Origin: Cryptomeria japonica
Lineage: Eukaryota; Streptophyta; Pinopsida; Cupressales; Cupressaceae
NCBI RefSeq assembly: GCF_030272615.1
Contig: NC_081410.1
Location: forward strand, 224,365,415-224,429,414
DNA length: 64,000 bases
Direction: 5' to 3'
The notes beneath the pieces were generated by a model that saw nothing but the letters and a program-made list of their open reading frames with translations, searched no databases and had not been told where the DNA came from. Within the stretch, counting starts at the first letter, position 1, and each line of letters opens with the position of its first letter. Made by a program: the position numbers and the translations under genes. Positions 46,807 through 58,683 of this stretch are shown here, in pieces.

Positions 46807-48080
46807 ATGTGCCATCAAATCAAAAACAAAATTCCTATCAACAACCTAAGTGGAGGAAGAAGACACTACATCAAGCATCATAGGAAGTAAACATACAACA
46901 AACTCAAGAAGAATATGAGAAAAATAAGAAGAACTAGAAATCAAAAGAGAAGAAGAAACTCATAACCTATTCCCAAAGGTACCAACAAGAAGAAGACCGG
47001 AAGTCAAAATTCCAGAAGAAATGAGAGAACAGGTAGAAAGTATCAAAGAAATTTTTGCACCATTAAACATTTATGTCACATATACAGGGATAATACTAGA
47101 AGAAGATTCAGAAACAGACTCAAATGAGTATGAATGGGGTCTAGAACCTCTATCATATGCATCTACTGAATAAAATCCTAAAGAATCTAGTTATATTATA
47201 GATGAATCACAAGAAAAGCCCACATGAAGCTACAACAAGAACTAGAGGAAGTTAATCTAAGAAGACAAGAAGCTTATGAGCAACAAATAAGAGTAGAGAA
47301 AGCACAGGAAGATCACTCACCTACTGTATGATATGGGAACATAATTGAAGAACTAGAGGTTAGTCAAGAAGGACCGATCATAAGTCCAGGAGAAGCTGAA
47401 TGGGAAAGAAGACAAAAACTAGCAGAGTCATCAAGGCTATGTGAACAAGTATGACAATTATAGGTGATCAATGAATTGGAACAAGAAGGAACTTGCAGCA
47501 TAAAAGATGTAGATATTGATACCATAAATGCTTTCACTGAGTCGCTTGAAGAGGAGTCAAATGCTTCATCTTTGAACTTTAATCAACCTAAAATAAGATC
47601 CATCTTTGATATTACCTATTCAACACCAAACTATGACTACTTTTTCATGAATGTTGAACCTTTGTCTAAAGAAGTTATTATTGTTAAACCACAATATGTA
47701 GTCCAGTCTGAAGTAGGAGAAGGGTCTAGTGGTAGGTTTGTTGGGTTAGATTCTCTAAACACTAATGTAGGTTTTGATAATCATGTTATGACTCTTCCCA
47801 TTGTGAAGACACTAATGCAAGGTAGTCTTCTAGAACTCAACTTGACGGTCCACGATTGTGATGACAATACTATGAATTCCTTTGAACCTGTCTAATCTTT
47901 ATCCCTGGTATACCCTAAGATTATTGACCATACTCTACAAGACCAACCCATGGATATCCCTACTTTTTCCAATGACTATGCCTTAGCATTTTACCTTAAT
48001 GCAATTGAACCCATGAACTCTTGCATCAATGAACAAAGTGTGAACATGATAGAAGCGGGTGCCAAGTATCTTAGTCTCAA
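46807..48080 (+). pseudogene. E3 post-protease acidic region
   Basis: Broken coding sequence aligned to 9600-10480 and 12010-12350 of E4. The best open block is 47464-47895 (143 codons, Glu/Asp-rich). It shows what E4 looked like before its solo LTR arrived. No domain is recognised. Confidence 0.65.
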
Positions 48081-48360
48081 ATATATTAAAAAAAAAAATT
48101 AAAAAATATAAAAAAGTCTTGAAAAAATATATATATATAAAGTCCTGAAAAAAAAAATCCAAAAAAAAATCCTATGCCTTGGTGAAAACCTGGTAAACAG
48201 GCACCTTGGTAGTAAAAAAAGAGAATATATGCCAAGAAGGTAAAAAACTGGTAAACAGACACCTCTTGTACTGAAGTGCTCCATCTATCAACGCAAATTT
48301 GGCATTTCCTATTTTATTTCCCGCTTTCCTGCATCTTTGCTTTAGTCTGTACATATCCTT
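48081..48360 (+). repeat. A-rich patch and duplicated unit at the E3 pol deletion
   Basis: The RT frame that starts here in E4 is replaced by A-rich sequence (48085-48170) and two copies of a unit containing TGGTAAACAG(G/A)CACCT (48190-48210 and 48249-48268), about 60 bp apart. Homology to E4 resumes at about 48480 with its post-integrase sequence. Confidence 0.7.
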
Positions 48361-50446
48361 CAGTCACTTTTCTGACACCCTGGTTCTTTTAGAACCCTCA
48401 TGGCTTGAAACTAGTCAAACTTCCTAGTCTTAGGGTAATCAACTGATCAATCTAAATGTACTAATCAGTTTAACCAAGTCATCTTTCGGTCGGTAGTACT
48501 AGGTCATCCAATCTGAGTTAGTTACCTATCTCCTAACCACTTCAGGGTTTTATCACTAAGTAAGTAGACAAAACAAGAACAATGAAAACAATCACTAATT
48601 TTTTTGAGATATGATTGAAATTTTCTTTGTATGTTGTCTTTTAAATTGGTTTTTGCTTATTATTTCCTCTGAGTAACTCAAGGAAGTCTATCTTGACTAA
48701 GAGGAGCAATGATTCGGGGCATAATACTTTTCTTTGTTTTTTGCTTGTATGAATGATTCAGATGATCTGGAAACATCTCATAAGTTGGGTGTTTGTGATA
48801 AGTGCCTTCACATCAAGGTGAAATTGCCACACATACCTTGACTCCATTTATTTGTATGTTGCAGGGAGCTTGGAACCACTTCCTTGCATGTTTTGAGTAA
48901 ATTTATTTGTTATGCAATCTGGATGCATGTTTAGATTGTCCTAGGATATGAATGATAAAAGGGTCATTGCAGACAAGATAATCAATATTGCATATGAAAA
49001 GGAAGGAACTCTGCTTTGTCTAGTGTGTTTGCATGCAAGCAACATTCAGGTCATCATGGCTCTTTCTGCCTTGGTGCTTATGTTCACTTGCTAAATCAAA
49101 AGGACATGACATTCAGGTCATCCTAGCTCAATATGCCTTGGTTCTTTTGTCTATCTTCGACATCTTAAAATGATCAATGATGATAAATAGCATATCAAAT
49201 ATAGTGACTAAGTCTTAGGTTGCATTCATACTAAGCTTTGTGCATTTCAAGAAATTTCAGCATGATAACTTACTTTTTCTTTCCTTTAAATTAAGCTTGA
49301 ATCTAAAATGATCATCATTTCTCTGCCAAATGGTCAAATGTGTATCATCATCTTTGACATGATCGATTACCTATGTATTGACATCACAATTCCTATGTGA
49401 GATGTTAGTTGCATACATGAGCATATCATATACATAAAAAAAAATCCATTGCATATTCATTTGCATCCATCTTATCACATTGAAAAAGAAAAAAATAAAC
49501 ATGGCATTCACATTTGCATCAAAATCATCATATTTATCCATTAATTAATTCATTCATTAGAATCATCATATTTATCATATTTTTTATATCAAAATCAAAA
49601 TCTGACGTCAATTTTATAGACCACTTGGGACTTTCACCTTTAGGTCAATTTTTGCATCATTTTGCGCTCAAATCTTTTCCAATTAACTTTGAATTTCTTA
49701 AATTTATCTCAAATCAATTCTTACATCAATCTTCATGCTCAGATTATCATCGATAAATCATTTTATTAAACAAAATTGCCTAAAATCACTGCAATCTCGA
49801 TATCTTTCGATTTTGCTCCTGAGGGGGCATACTCATTACATCAACATTATCAGTGATTACATCATCAAAAAGTCAAGAAATTTTTCAAATCTTCATCAAA
49901 AGTTGAGTAGAAAATCTTTTCAATCAAAGATTAATTGAATGCCAATCAAATCAGATCAACTAAAACCTTGTTACTAGGGGCATCTTAACTACATCGCATC
50001 ATATCAAGTTGAGATTCTTCAATGTCAAATAAAAACAATCTCTAGGGGTATATCAGTTTTTGTCCTCATCTCAATCAATCTTCAAATCGGTGTTCAGTTT
50101 CATCGCATCAAATCAAGCTATATATTTTGTTTCTCTAATCGGCTCTTGTTCAATCAAGTTCAGAATCGGTATTATATCTTTTCTCAATCGATTCTAGTTC
50201 AATCAAGTTCTAGATCAGTTCCTGTTTCTTGATCCATCAAGTTCAAGATCGGTATCTTGATCTTCATCGGTCCAAGTTCAACCAAGTTTAGGTTTGGTAT
50301 CGCTTTAATCAATATGTTTAGTTTCATTGCTTCAAATCAAACTAAAGATCTAGCTTTTCATCAGTTTGCGATCCATCAAGTTCAAAATGGATATCTATTT
50401 GATATCAACTATTCTTTGAATCGATGTGTTGCTCGCACATCAATTC
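48361..50446 (+). other. E3 3' region, non-coding
   Basis: 48480-49500 matches 15880-16860 of E4, and 49650-50446 matches 19690-20581, including the ATCAAGTTCAGGAT-type repeats (50140-50410). The PMD block of E4 is absent. No gene seen. Confidence 0.75.
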
Positions 50447-50459
50447 AAAGAGGGGAAAA
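50447..50459 (+). promoter_or_regulatory. E3 polypurine tract
   Basis: AAAGAGGGGAAAA directly before the 3' LTR, matching the E4 tract with one change. Confidence 0.88.
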
Positions 50460-51825
50460 TGTAATACCCTAAAAATGGCCATCTAAACCATGGCCCCCTA
50501 ATCTCGACTTCATCACTAAGGTCCTAACCAAATACAACTAAATCAATCTTGAGCACCTAATTGATTAATTCCTAAATCATCAATGTCACATGGAAAATAA
50601 ATCATTTTAAATTAATTAAATATTTATTTAATTAATTAATCATTCCAAGTAAATCATTTTAATCAATTATCCTATTTATTTAATTAAATATCCTAGAATA
50701 TTTAATTAATGAATAAATTTGCCATTAAATCATCAAACATGAATTAATTTGGAGAAATAAATTAATTTGGAAAAAGGAATTAATTTGGTAAAAGGAATTA
50801 ATTTGGAGAAAAAGAATTAATTTGAAAAAAAGGGAATTAAATTGAGAAAAGAAATCAACTTGAGATATTTATTTTTCTAATTTGAGATAACTTGAGAAAT
50901 CTCAGAAAAGTAAGAAAAGCAATTAAATTGAATAAATCATTTTCTCTAAATTTAACCTCAAAGAAATCTTGAGGAAAATGATTCATTTGCATTAAAATGG
51001 CTTTTTCTAATAAAACAAATATTGAGAAAATAAAAGAAATATGCATGAAATCAATTCTTTTTAACTGATTTTTATCTCAAATGCATAAATTAATTCTTTT
51101 AATTGATTTTATCTCCAATGCAAACTTAGACTTATAATCCAAATACATTAAATCAAGCTTTATTGAATTTATCTCAAGATCACCTCAATCTTATCTCTTC
51201 TGAAACTGAATCAAAGCACCCAATCATTTCAATTCACTCGAATTGTGCTTTCTCTTGAGGAATCTCAACTGCTCATCATTAATCAATCTTGATTGTTGGT
51301 CTCTCTTTGGATTCTCTATAAATTCAGACTTTCATCTTTCAATCAAAATACCTTGGAGTTTTATTGTTATTATGTTATTTTTTCTCTAGAGTCATTGAGA
51401 ATATTGTGCTTTGAGATTATTTCATCTTATCTTTTTTGCATATTAGTTTAATCATGTTAGCTTGGTTAGAATCATATAGCATCTTATCTTTTTTACATAT
51501 TATTTTAATCATGTTAGCTTGATTAGTATCATATAGCTTGATAATCATAGCTTGCATCCATCTAGCTTAATTTTCTTAATCTTGCATCTATTTAGCTTAA
51601 TTTTGTGCTCATATAGATTAAATCCTCCATCTTGGTGTAGTCTAGTCATTGGTATTGCTTAGATAAATCTGAGAGCAAGTCTATACTTGCATGTTTTAGG
51701 AGGCAATAGGTCAATTTATTATGGTTTTTATATTCATTGATTATATCTATCTAACCATGCATGCAATGACTTATTGAAGTGTTCATGTCTTACAACTTAC
51801 AATATTACCACTTTTCACACACACA
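50460..51825 (+). repeat. E3 3' LTR
   Basis: 1366 bp, TGTAATACCC...TTTTCACACACACA. It is longer than the 5' LTR mainly through an extra copy of an ATCTTATCTTTTTTGCATATTA-like segment (about 51420-51530). Confidence 0.92.
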
Positions 51826-52310
51826 TCTTCTTCACAAAGATTATTGACTCTCCCCAAGGTGATACACTAGGTCTAATCAATCCTTTAGACAAAAGTTCTT
51901 CTAATTGAATTTTTAACTCCATCAACTCTCTTGTGGTCATCCTATATTGAATCTTTGATATTGGTTCCAATCCTGAAATGATGTCAATGAAGAAATCAAA
52001 CACTCTCTTGGGAGGCAATCCAAGTAATTCTTCTAGAAATACATCCACATATTCCTTATGTATAGAATAATTTTCCATGTCATACTTTCCTAATACCCTT
52101 ATCTCACTGTCCTCAACTTCTTGACACTCTTGAGGTCTATAATATATTACATCATCTTGAGTTATGAATTCTTTGCTTCCATCAAGTTGTTCTAGTTTGA
52201 CAACAAAAAGTTGACAATCTTTCTTCTTGGCCCTATGCATTAGTACAACAAAGATTTGTTGCAACTTAACTTCTCCAGGAGTTCCTTGAAATGTACCCAA
52301 TTCCCTTGGT
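51826..52310 (-). pseudogene. Element G protease end and RT N-terminus
   Basis: Open block 52300-51815: VFLEELLGLPPKRVFDFFIDIISGLEPISKIQYRMTTRELMELKIQLEELLSKGLIRPSVSPWGESIIFVKK, the standard Gypsy RT start (quoted parts: LPPKRVFDFFID, PISKIQYRM, LLSKGLIRPSVSPWG). It runs to the E3 junction at 51826 and continues at 41983. It establishes that all G pieces belong to one minus-strand element. Confidence 0.93.
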
Positions 52311-52760
52311 CATCTAGACATTCAACTGATTTGCCATGGCAATCTACTTTTTCTCTATGCTTCCAAAACTAGTTCATCCCTAAAATAAAATCATGAGAAC
52401 CCAAGGGGGCTACATACAAGTTCACTTCCATAGGAAATATTGGAAGTTCTATCCTAGCCTCAAATAGATATTGTTCCACCTTAGCTCTTGTCTAGTTTTC
52501 ATATTCCACAATCCAAGATTTTTCCATATAACCATATTTTCTCGATATCCTACTATCTATTCTAGTAGAAACAAAACTTTATGTAGCTCTAGTATTAATT
52601 AAAATTGAAATAGGTGTTCCAAACAAAGTACCTGAAACTCCTATGGGAATGATCTAGCACTTTGCTTGTCGGTTGTCTAAAGCAACATGGATCTTCTATT
52701 AGAAAGCTTCTCGTTGAGAAGGTAAAGGGTTTACATGGGGTTATGTCCCTAGTGGTTTCT
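52311..52760 (-). pseudogene. Element G protease (active site lost)
   Basis: Minus-strand fragments include ISILINTRAT (about 52605), where the catalytic D-T/S-G-A has become N-T-R-A. Downstream come GSHDFILGMN (about 52395) and KVDCHGKSVECLDD (about 52330). Many stops. Confidence 0.75.
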
Positions 52761-53520
52761 TGGGACATTGATTTGCATAGTTATGTCCTCCACATGTGAA
52801 ACATCCTCTTAATGACCCATTCCCTGGTACAGACTTTTAATTGTAGTCATCATTATTCCTTATGTTGTGATTTTCCTTGTGGTCCCTCCTTGATTCATTC
52901 TAATTGTTATAATATCCTTTGTCTCCTTTCTTTTGTAAATATTGACCACCACTTGCCTTCTTGGAAATTTAATTATCTTGTGACCACTTAAACCTCTTTC
53001 AACTCCTTTCCTGCTAGTTTGCAATGGAATTAAGCATTTTCTCTTATTTAATAGATTACTTGTACACTAATTCCATGGTGGCAGGACCGTGTACATCCAC
53101 TTCTCCTCTTATCTAAGCATTAAGACCCATGATAAACTTCCTTATGCAAAACCACTCATCCTTTTGGTACATGGGTACATACTTCAAAAGACGGGTGAAC
53201 TTTTCCCAATACTCATTTACTAAAGAGTCTCCTTGTCTTAGGTTCTAGAAATCAATCAACTTGTTGATCATATAATACTTGCAATAACCACCATTTCCAG
53301 AATATTTCCACAAACTCACTCCAAGAAAGTCTTAAGGAATTCAATCCAAGCTTGATTTTCTTGTTCATCCACCAATTAGATGCTTCTCTAGCCAATCATT
53401 AAGCTCCCCAAATAGTTTTGGTAATCTCAGAGTAATTCTTGATCTCAAAATATTTGTCCATTTTAGTGATCCATGCTTCAGCTGCATCACCACTAGTGGT
53501 TCCTTCAAACTTAGGTGGAA
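52761..53520 (-). pseudogene. gag: Element G gag
   Basis: Minus-strand reading: FIPPKFEGTTSGDAAEAW (53525-53472), ITKMDKYFEI, then FQNLRQGDSLVNEYWEKFTRLLKYVPMYQ (about 53250-53170), and a knuckle CFTCGGHNYANQC (about 52800). This is typical of plant chromovirus-like Gypsy gag. Several stops and shifts. The N-terminus is cut by the T2 LTR at about 53520. Confidence 0.88.
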
Positions 53521-54660
53521 TGAATTTCTATACTCAGGTACTAAATAAGTGTAAATTGCATAATCAAATATCAAAAAGTGAATCACAACTCTAATCTAAT
53601 CAATATTACTCTTAAATGATAATAGAATAATGCAACATCAATTGAATTGAAAGAATGATTTATTTAAAATTCCCTCAATTGAAATAGCAAGGCTTCCATT
53701 GCTCTTCTCCATTATTGATGATGTAGGTGGCTCTTAGGTATTGCATTTCATTTCCTATATAAGATGGACAACAATTTTGAAGACTCTGATTCTATGATTC
53801 TAGCTTGAATTGAGAAAATGATTTTTAATTTATAGATTTTCAACACAAAAAGGGGGTGAGAAATAGAACTCAATTATTGATTGATAGATAATTGAAATTG
53901 ATTGATCAATTAATAGAGTTGATTGATTTGTTAACTCAATAGATTGATCACTGAATTGAATAGATTGGATAGTAAACTCATTTGATTGATCAGTGAACTA
54001 AATAGACTAGGGAGATGATTGAATTGATAGATTAGTCATAAAAAGTTGACTTTGAGTTAAAAAAGATAATTGATGAGTTAATTGAGTTAACTAATTAGAC
54101 AACTGATTTGATCAATTAGTTCTGATTTTAGCATGTGTTGTATAATTTTGAAATTGAATTTCATTTTCATTTTCAATTTGGATTTAAATTTGGTCATTCG
54201 AATGCTGAAATGTACATGAAATTAACTGAAATTCAGATTTGGTGAAATGTTAATTTGAAAATGTGAAATTAGATGAAATGTATGAAATTTGAATTTGGGG
54301 AAAATGAAACGAAATTAGATGGAATAAAATGAAATTTAATATGGGAAATTGGAGGAATTTAATTAATTAATTTAAATAATTTAAATAAAATTATATAAAC
54401 ATAGGAGATTGAATTAATTAAATAATAAAGATTATTTAACTAAGGAATATATCATAATTAATTAAATAATTGATATTTAATTAATAATTGAGATAGGGTT
54501 AACTAATTAAAATGATTTGAGAATAGAAATAGAATAATTAGAAGTGTTGAAGGGTGATGATTAGAAGAAATAGTTAGTTTAATCAAATAATTAAAGAATT
54601 ACTTAATTAAATAGATGAATAATTAGTATACGATTAATGAGACATTTTTAGGTGTCTACA
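53521..54660 (-). repeat. T2 3' LTR
   Basis: On the minus strand it starts TGTAGACACCTAAAAATG (plus 54660), a start common in plant Tat/Athila-type LTRs. The far end is placed at TGAATTT (plus 53521), where element G gag homology stops; that edge is uncertain. It contains many TTGATTGAT-like words (53870-54120) and a TATA-like CTTATATAGG on the minus strand near 53755. Confidence 0.65.
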
Positions 54661-54675
54661 TTTGCCCCTCTTTGA
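54661..54675 (-). promoter_or_regulatory. T2 polypurine tract
   Basis: On the minus strand TCAAAGAGGGGCAAA abuts the LTR start, nearly identical to the E4 tract. Confidence 0.85.
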
Positions 54676-54751
54676 GACAATGTTGAAATGATGTTGTTTC
54701 AAAGAAAATGAAAAGGAAAACTGCCCCAGTATGCCTTGGTGACGCTTAGGG

Positions 54752-54758
54752 TATAAAT
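54752..54758 (+). promoter_or_regulatory. TATA box for the T2 PMD gene
   Basis: TATAAAT within GGGTATAAATACGCCCC, a strong plant TATA context, faces the PMD gene and lies only about 80 bp from the polypurine tract. Confidence 0.6.
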
Positions 54759-55479
54759 ACGCCCCCTCAGAAGAAGTGGTCGAAAAATTGTGGAACGAAG
54801 ACCAATTTTTTGGAAATGTGCTAGATAGTGATAATACAAAGTTTGAAATGGATTCGATCTCATTTGCTATGTTTACAACTGTGTTGAAGTTGGAGGGGTC
54901 CATAGGCGTTATGTTGAGAAAAAATCGTAATTTTGAGCTCATTTGCACTATTGTGTTTTGCAAGAAGTCCCTAAAGATATTAGTGCTTTTGACATCCTTG
55001 GAGCAAAATGGCAAGTCATAGAGTGAGGCTACATTTATCCGAGCGAGTGCGGTCTTATTAGAGACCTCCCGACACTAGTGGCATGGTGAGTTGCATGATC
55101 TATTGCTCGTTTATGTCTGTTTTTTCAAAAAATTTAATTGTGTGGTGATATGTAATTTTCTGTGATTTTCGCACTTGACTATCGATTTTGCCGCAATTGA
55201 TGTTATTATTGTGGAATTGATTTAATTGTACCACATTTGATGTTTTATTTTGCATTTGCTTCTTTTGATTTGCATTTTCATGTTTTGCTTCACAATTGAT
55301 AATTTTGCTTTGCAGTTGATAAAAATAATTCCCATTTGATAAAATCATAACGCAATTGATAATTTTACTTCGTAGTTGATATAAGTATTTCACATTTGAT
55401 AATAAAGGCATTTTTCTTCTTATGTGTCCTGACAATTTGATGATGTAATTGACTCATTTGTATATTTTCCAAATGCAGG
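54759..55479 (+). other. Putative first exon and intron of the T2 PMD gene
   Basis: 54776-55021 is an open block of 81 codons without recognised homology and may be untranslated. A donor-like CATG/GTGAGTTG lies near 55086 and an acceptor TTTCCAAATGCAG at 55479. The putative 0.39-kb intron holds a degenerate repeat at 55180-55410. Confidence 0.45.
55180..55410 (+). repeat. Degenerate CAATTGATAATTTTGCTT repeats
   Basis: About eight imperfect units of 25-30 bp built on C(A/G)CAATTGATAATTTT(G/A)CTT(T/C)G and CCCATTTGATAA variants. The last three are the cleanest (55290-55400). Confidence 0.75.
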
Positions 55480-56484
55480 TGCATTATCCTGTACTCCTTG
55501 CTAGAAAGACAAGACTAGATGGTCTTGATCGATGTCATGAGTTGGATACAAAGGATACTGCTTTGTTATGACAGGTTAGATTGTATTATATAGCTCATTT
55601 TCCCAAGGTTACGACCAATAGGGCCATGAAGACTACTTTGATTGAGCGGTGGCATTCAAAGACATGTTATTTTCATCTACCAATAGGTGAGGCATCCATC
55701 ACACTTAAGGATGTGTGGTGTATCTTAAGCATTCTGATATTTGGTACACGGGTTACTTTTGATCATCATAATGGTGTTTCTTCTTTGTGTACTTTATTCG
55801 AGTATGAGGAGAAGGATCTACATATTCATGGTCGTTATGAGATTCGTAGGGATGATTTTGATTATGATGATCTCACCGTTGTGCTTGCTTGCACTGTTGC
55901 TAGATTATTGATTCCTGATAGACATACCCATGGTTTTCCTGTTGGATGGAGGTGATTCAAACATGATATGATTATTGATAGATGTGTGTTTTCTTGGGGT
56001 CCTTGTCTTCTTGCCACTTACTATCATGCATGGGATTGTTTACTTGTAGCCAAAATTAGTTGGATATGGCATTACTTTGCTCTAAACATGGGCTTGGGAG
56101 CACATAGCTATCTTTCATCCTACATTACATATTGATTTAGAGCCAGATCAGCCATATGCTTTTGGTTAACATCAAGTAACATCTTGTATTGGCGTCATCA
56201 GATTGATATCTTACAACATTTATCATGGAGACCTTATCTTACTTGCCCTAGTTGGACTGATGATGCTCAACATCTTCCTTTTTTTCGACAACAAAGATAT
56301 ATTATTGGTCGATAAGTGGGTGTTCATAGGGTTGTTGACATGCATCTTCATGGCCGTGTACTCAGACAGTTCAGGGAGGTACAGGGTATTCTGGATGTGA
56401 TAGTTTATTTTGCTTGCACTACTCGAGACGTTGGTGATTAAGGTGCTTCTATGCAACCTCATGTTTCTATTGCTGAGTTTGATG
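55480..56484 (+). pseudogene. Plant mobile domain gene in T2 (antisense to the element)
   Basis: The main open block 55581-55955 reads TTLIERWHSKTCYFHLPIGEASITLKDVWCIL and later VARLLIPDRHTHGFPVGWR; its FHLPIGEASITLKDV is the PMD signature. After a stop, SWGPCLLATYYHAWDCLL, FALNMGLGAHSYL, SWRPYLTCPSWTDDAQ and GRVLRQFREVQG follow (to about 56390), the usual PMD order, with stops near 55953, 56133 and 56314. The gene is cut at 56485 by E2b. It is related to the E4 PMD gene but clearly diverged, and is interrupted rather than functional. Confidence 0.85.
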
Positions 56485-57413
56485 TGTTAGATACTTGGTT
56501 AATCCCAAAGACACTGAGAGTGGGGGGTGAATCAATGTCTGACTGGTAGATGAAAGATTTAAACTTATTTGCAACTAAAATTAATATATCGGTAAGAAAA
56601 TAATAATGTAGTAAAGAGAAACAAAAGAATCAGTATCAATCCATGCCATAACACAAATATTTTGGCAAGGAAACCCGATGAGGGAAAAAACTCGGTGGGA
56701 TTTGCAACCCACAATATTTACTCACTAGCCAATATGAATAAATATTACTTAGTACAATAGGGGCTTGCACATGTAGGAAGGCCAACTGCCTAGAGCTCAC
56801 TGCTCAACAACAAAAATGGAGTCCCACTAACTACACAATTGGATGATTAAATCCAATAACAATGTTCTGCTTCAAATAGCATCTGCAATATTGGATTTAG
56901 TACCAGTTTAAGCTCTTTTGATACCTCTGCCAAAAAGTTTGCTGGTAAATGATTTTGCTTACACAAAATAGTCTTTTCTTTGCTTTGCTTCTTATTCGCT
57001 CTCAAGATAAACACATCAAAGTGTATATACAATTATCTAGTATTATATCCCTATCTTATCACATATACTGCTTACATACATACATTTCATTACCTACTTC
57101 TACTAACCAAAAGACCTACAAGATCTCATACATTTATGAGTCTTTACAATACATCATGTCGGCCATATAATTACAATTTGCATTACATAAACAATATTAT
57201 TTCCAAGTCAGCTTTGGATGCCAGTATGATCTGTTGCCGGTGTAAACTGTTTGTTGGTGTGAATAAACCTTGTTGTACCTATTAGTACCAGTAGGTGAAT
57301 TTTGTTTCCGGTTGAACCTGTGAAACCTTGTTGTATCTTGTTTTCACTTGTTGCCACTTTTTTGACATCAATGAAAACATCTACCTTTCTCATCTGAGTG
57401 TATAATGCCAACA
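56485..57413 (-). repeat. E2b 3' LTR
   Basis: 929 bp, minus strand TGTTGGCATTAT...ACCAAGTATCTAACA. Contains the hairpin CTCATA-AATG-TATGAG (about 57120-57140) at the likely promoter. Confidence 0.9.
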
Positions 57414-57560
57414 ATCTCCCCCTTTGACATTGATGGCACACTCATGAGAAAAATAAAAAAACTGAAAGTGCTCCCCCTGAGCAAATGATCTCCATCTGTT
57501 CACTTTTCACCATGTCTTACTCTGTACATTTTTCTCACTATACCACTCCCCCTTTGACAT
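57414..57560 (-). promoter_or_regulatory. E2b polypurine tracts
   Basis: Minus-strand tracts GTCAAAGGGGGAGAT (57414-57428), CAGGGGGAGCAC (about 57466) and CAAAGGGGGAGTGG (about 57547), in the same spacing as E2. Confidence 0.85.
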
Positions 57561-57628
57561 CAATGACAAAGGATGTCAAAAGTATCAAAAATTCAAAAAT
57601 TACCTAGATACCTGTAGTCTGCTATGTA

Positions 57629-58683
57629 TGTTGGTATTTTGGTATGGTTTTGTCATTGATGTCAACACCTACTAAAACACTAGCACTTTGGAGATCCAGC
57701 AACATTCACTGGCAAGAAAGTAACGATTGCACAATTACTGGTATATGGTACACCAAAAAGATATAATGATCACCGACACTTAGAATGATATGGAAAACAC
57801 TTGGTAATGTTGAAGACATTGTTTGGACATCTTGTCCTGGAGTTTTGTTCATTGGTATATTCACAGTTGCATATTTGTTGTTACTGTAAAGTAGGTTTAG
57901 GGTTACACCAGCAGGTTTATCTTTTCTAGATCAACATGGCACGCTATGGAGATGATTAAATATTGTTGTAAATGCATTAAGCCGACATGTTCAATCGGTT
58001 ATTGCATCGAATATTATATTGTTTGTAAAATGTTTTTATTGTAATATCTTGTAGAGCCGACCTACTAAAATTGGTCTTAGGTTATGGTATAAATGTAAGA
58101 TCTTATTTGTAAGATCAAATGTGGAATGCGAAAAAGGATTGTGTGAAGGTATATGCGAGATTAAGTAGAGCTATACACGAAGACATCATTTGAAGGTGAA
58201 GCTGGGTTTTTGTGAAAGCATATCAGCATTATACTAGTACTGAATCTAGCATATGAAGATGCTATTTTGTGCAATACATTCTTATTGGATTTAACCATCC
58301 AACTGTAGTCAGTGTGACTCCCATTTTATGATTGAGTAGTGAGCTCTAGGCTATTGGCCTTTCTGCATGTGCAGATACCATTTATGTACACTTACTATTT
58401 GTAGTAGTATCATCTGATTGTGGGTAAGGTTTCCCACCATGGTTTTTCCCCTTACAGGGTTTCCACGTACAAATATTGGTGCTATGTGTTGTGGATGACT
58501 TTGTGTTTATGTTTCATGCATTAATATTTACCGGTATAGCAATTAACTGTTAAAACTATCTACCGACATACTTAACTGATTTACCAGTATTAAGCATTAA
58601 GTTGGTTAAATTGCTTTTGGTTTCGATTCATTGGACAACTGATTCACCCCCCCCCCCCTCTTAGTTGTCCTTGGGACCTAACA
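57629..58683 (+). repeat. C2 5' LTR
   Basis: 1055 bp, TGTTGGTATTTTGG...GGGACCTAACA. TTGTCATTGATGTCAA at 57650-57665, TATAAAT at 58088-58094, hairpin GATCTTA-TTTG-TAAGATC at 58099-58116, and a 12-C run near 58647. Confidence 0.95.

Larger units (their letters stand above)
41984..51825 (+). mobile_element. E3: Tat-type element with internal deletions
   Basis: 9.8 kb with LTRs 41984-43272 and 50460-51825, and near-duplicate flanks TCTTT (41979-41983) and TCTTC (51826-51830). The protein fragments, leader and 3' region match E4. Missing relative to E4: most of gag (about 1.5 kb), all of RT, both RNases H and integrase, and the antisense PMD block. It lies inside RT of element G, whose frame reads across it. 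It could move only with help from a full relative. Confidence 0.9.
53521..56484 (-). mobile_element. T2: 3' part of a second Tat-like element
   Basis: Minus orientation: the 3' LTR (54660 to about 53521) is preceded on the minus strand by a polypurine tract (54675-54661), then the element's 3' internal region with a PMD gene running opposite to the element (plus strand). E2b cuts it at 56485. The rest (pol, gag, 5' LTR) should lie right of the window. The arrangement PPT, then antisense PMD, matches E4. Confidence 0.75.
56485..57628 (-). mobile_element. E2b: 3' end of a third E1/E2-family element
   Basis: On the minus strand: the last about 215 bp of internal sequence (57628-57414), then the 3' LTR (57413-56485). 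The internal part matches 38350-38594 of E2, including three polypurine tracts. C2 cuts it at 57629, and the remainder should lie right of the window. It inserted into the T2 PMD gene. Confidence 0.88.

Noticed and set aside
53365-53586. 73-codon minus-strand frame as the start of G gag
   Set aside because: It is in the wrong frame; the neighbouring frame reads FIPPKFEGTTSGDAAEAW, and the upstream third belongs to the T2 LTR.
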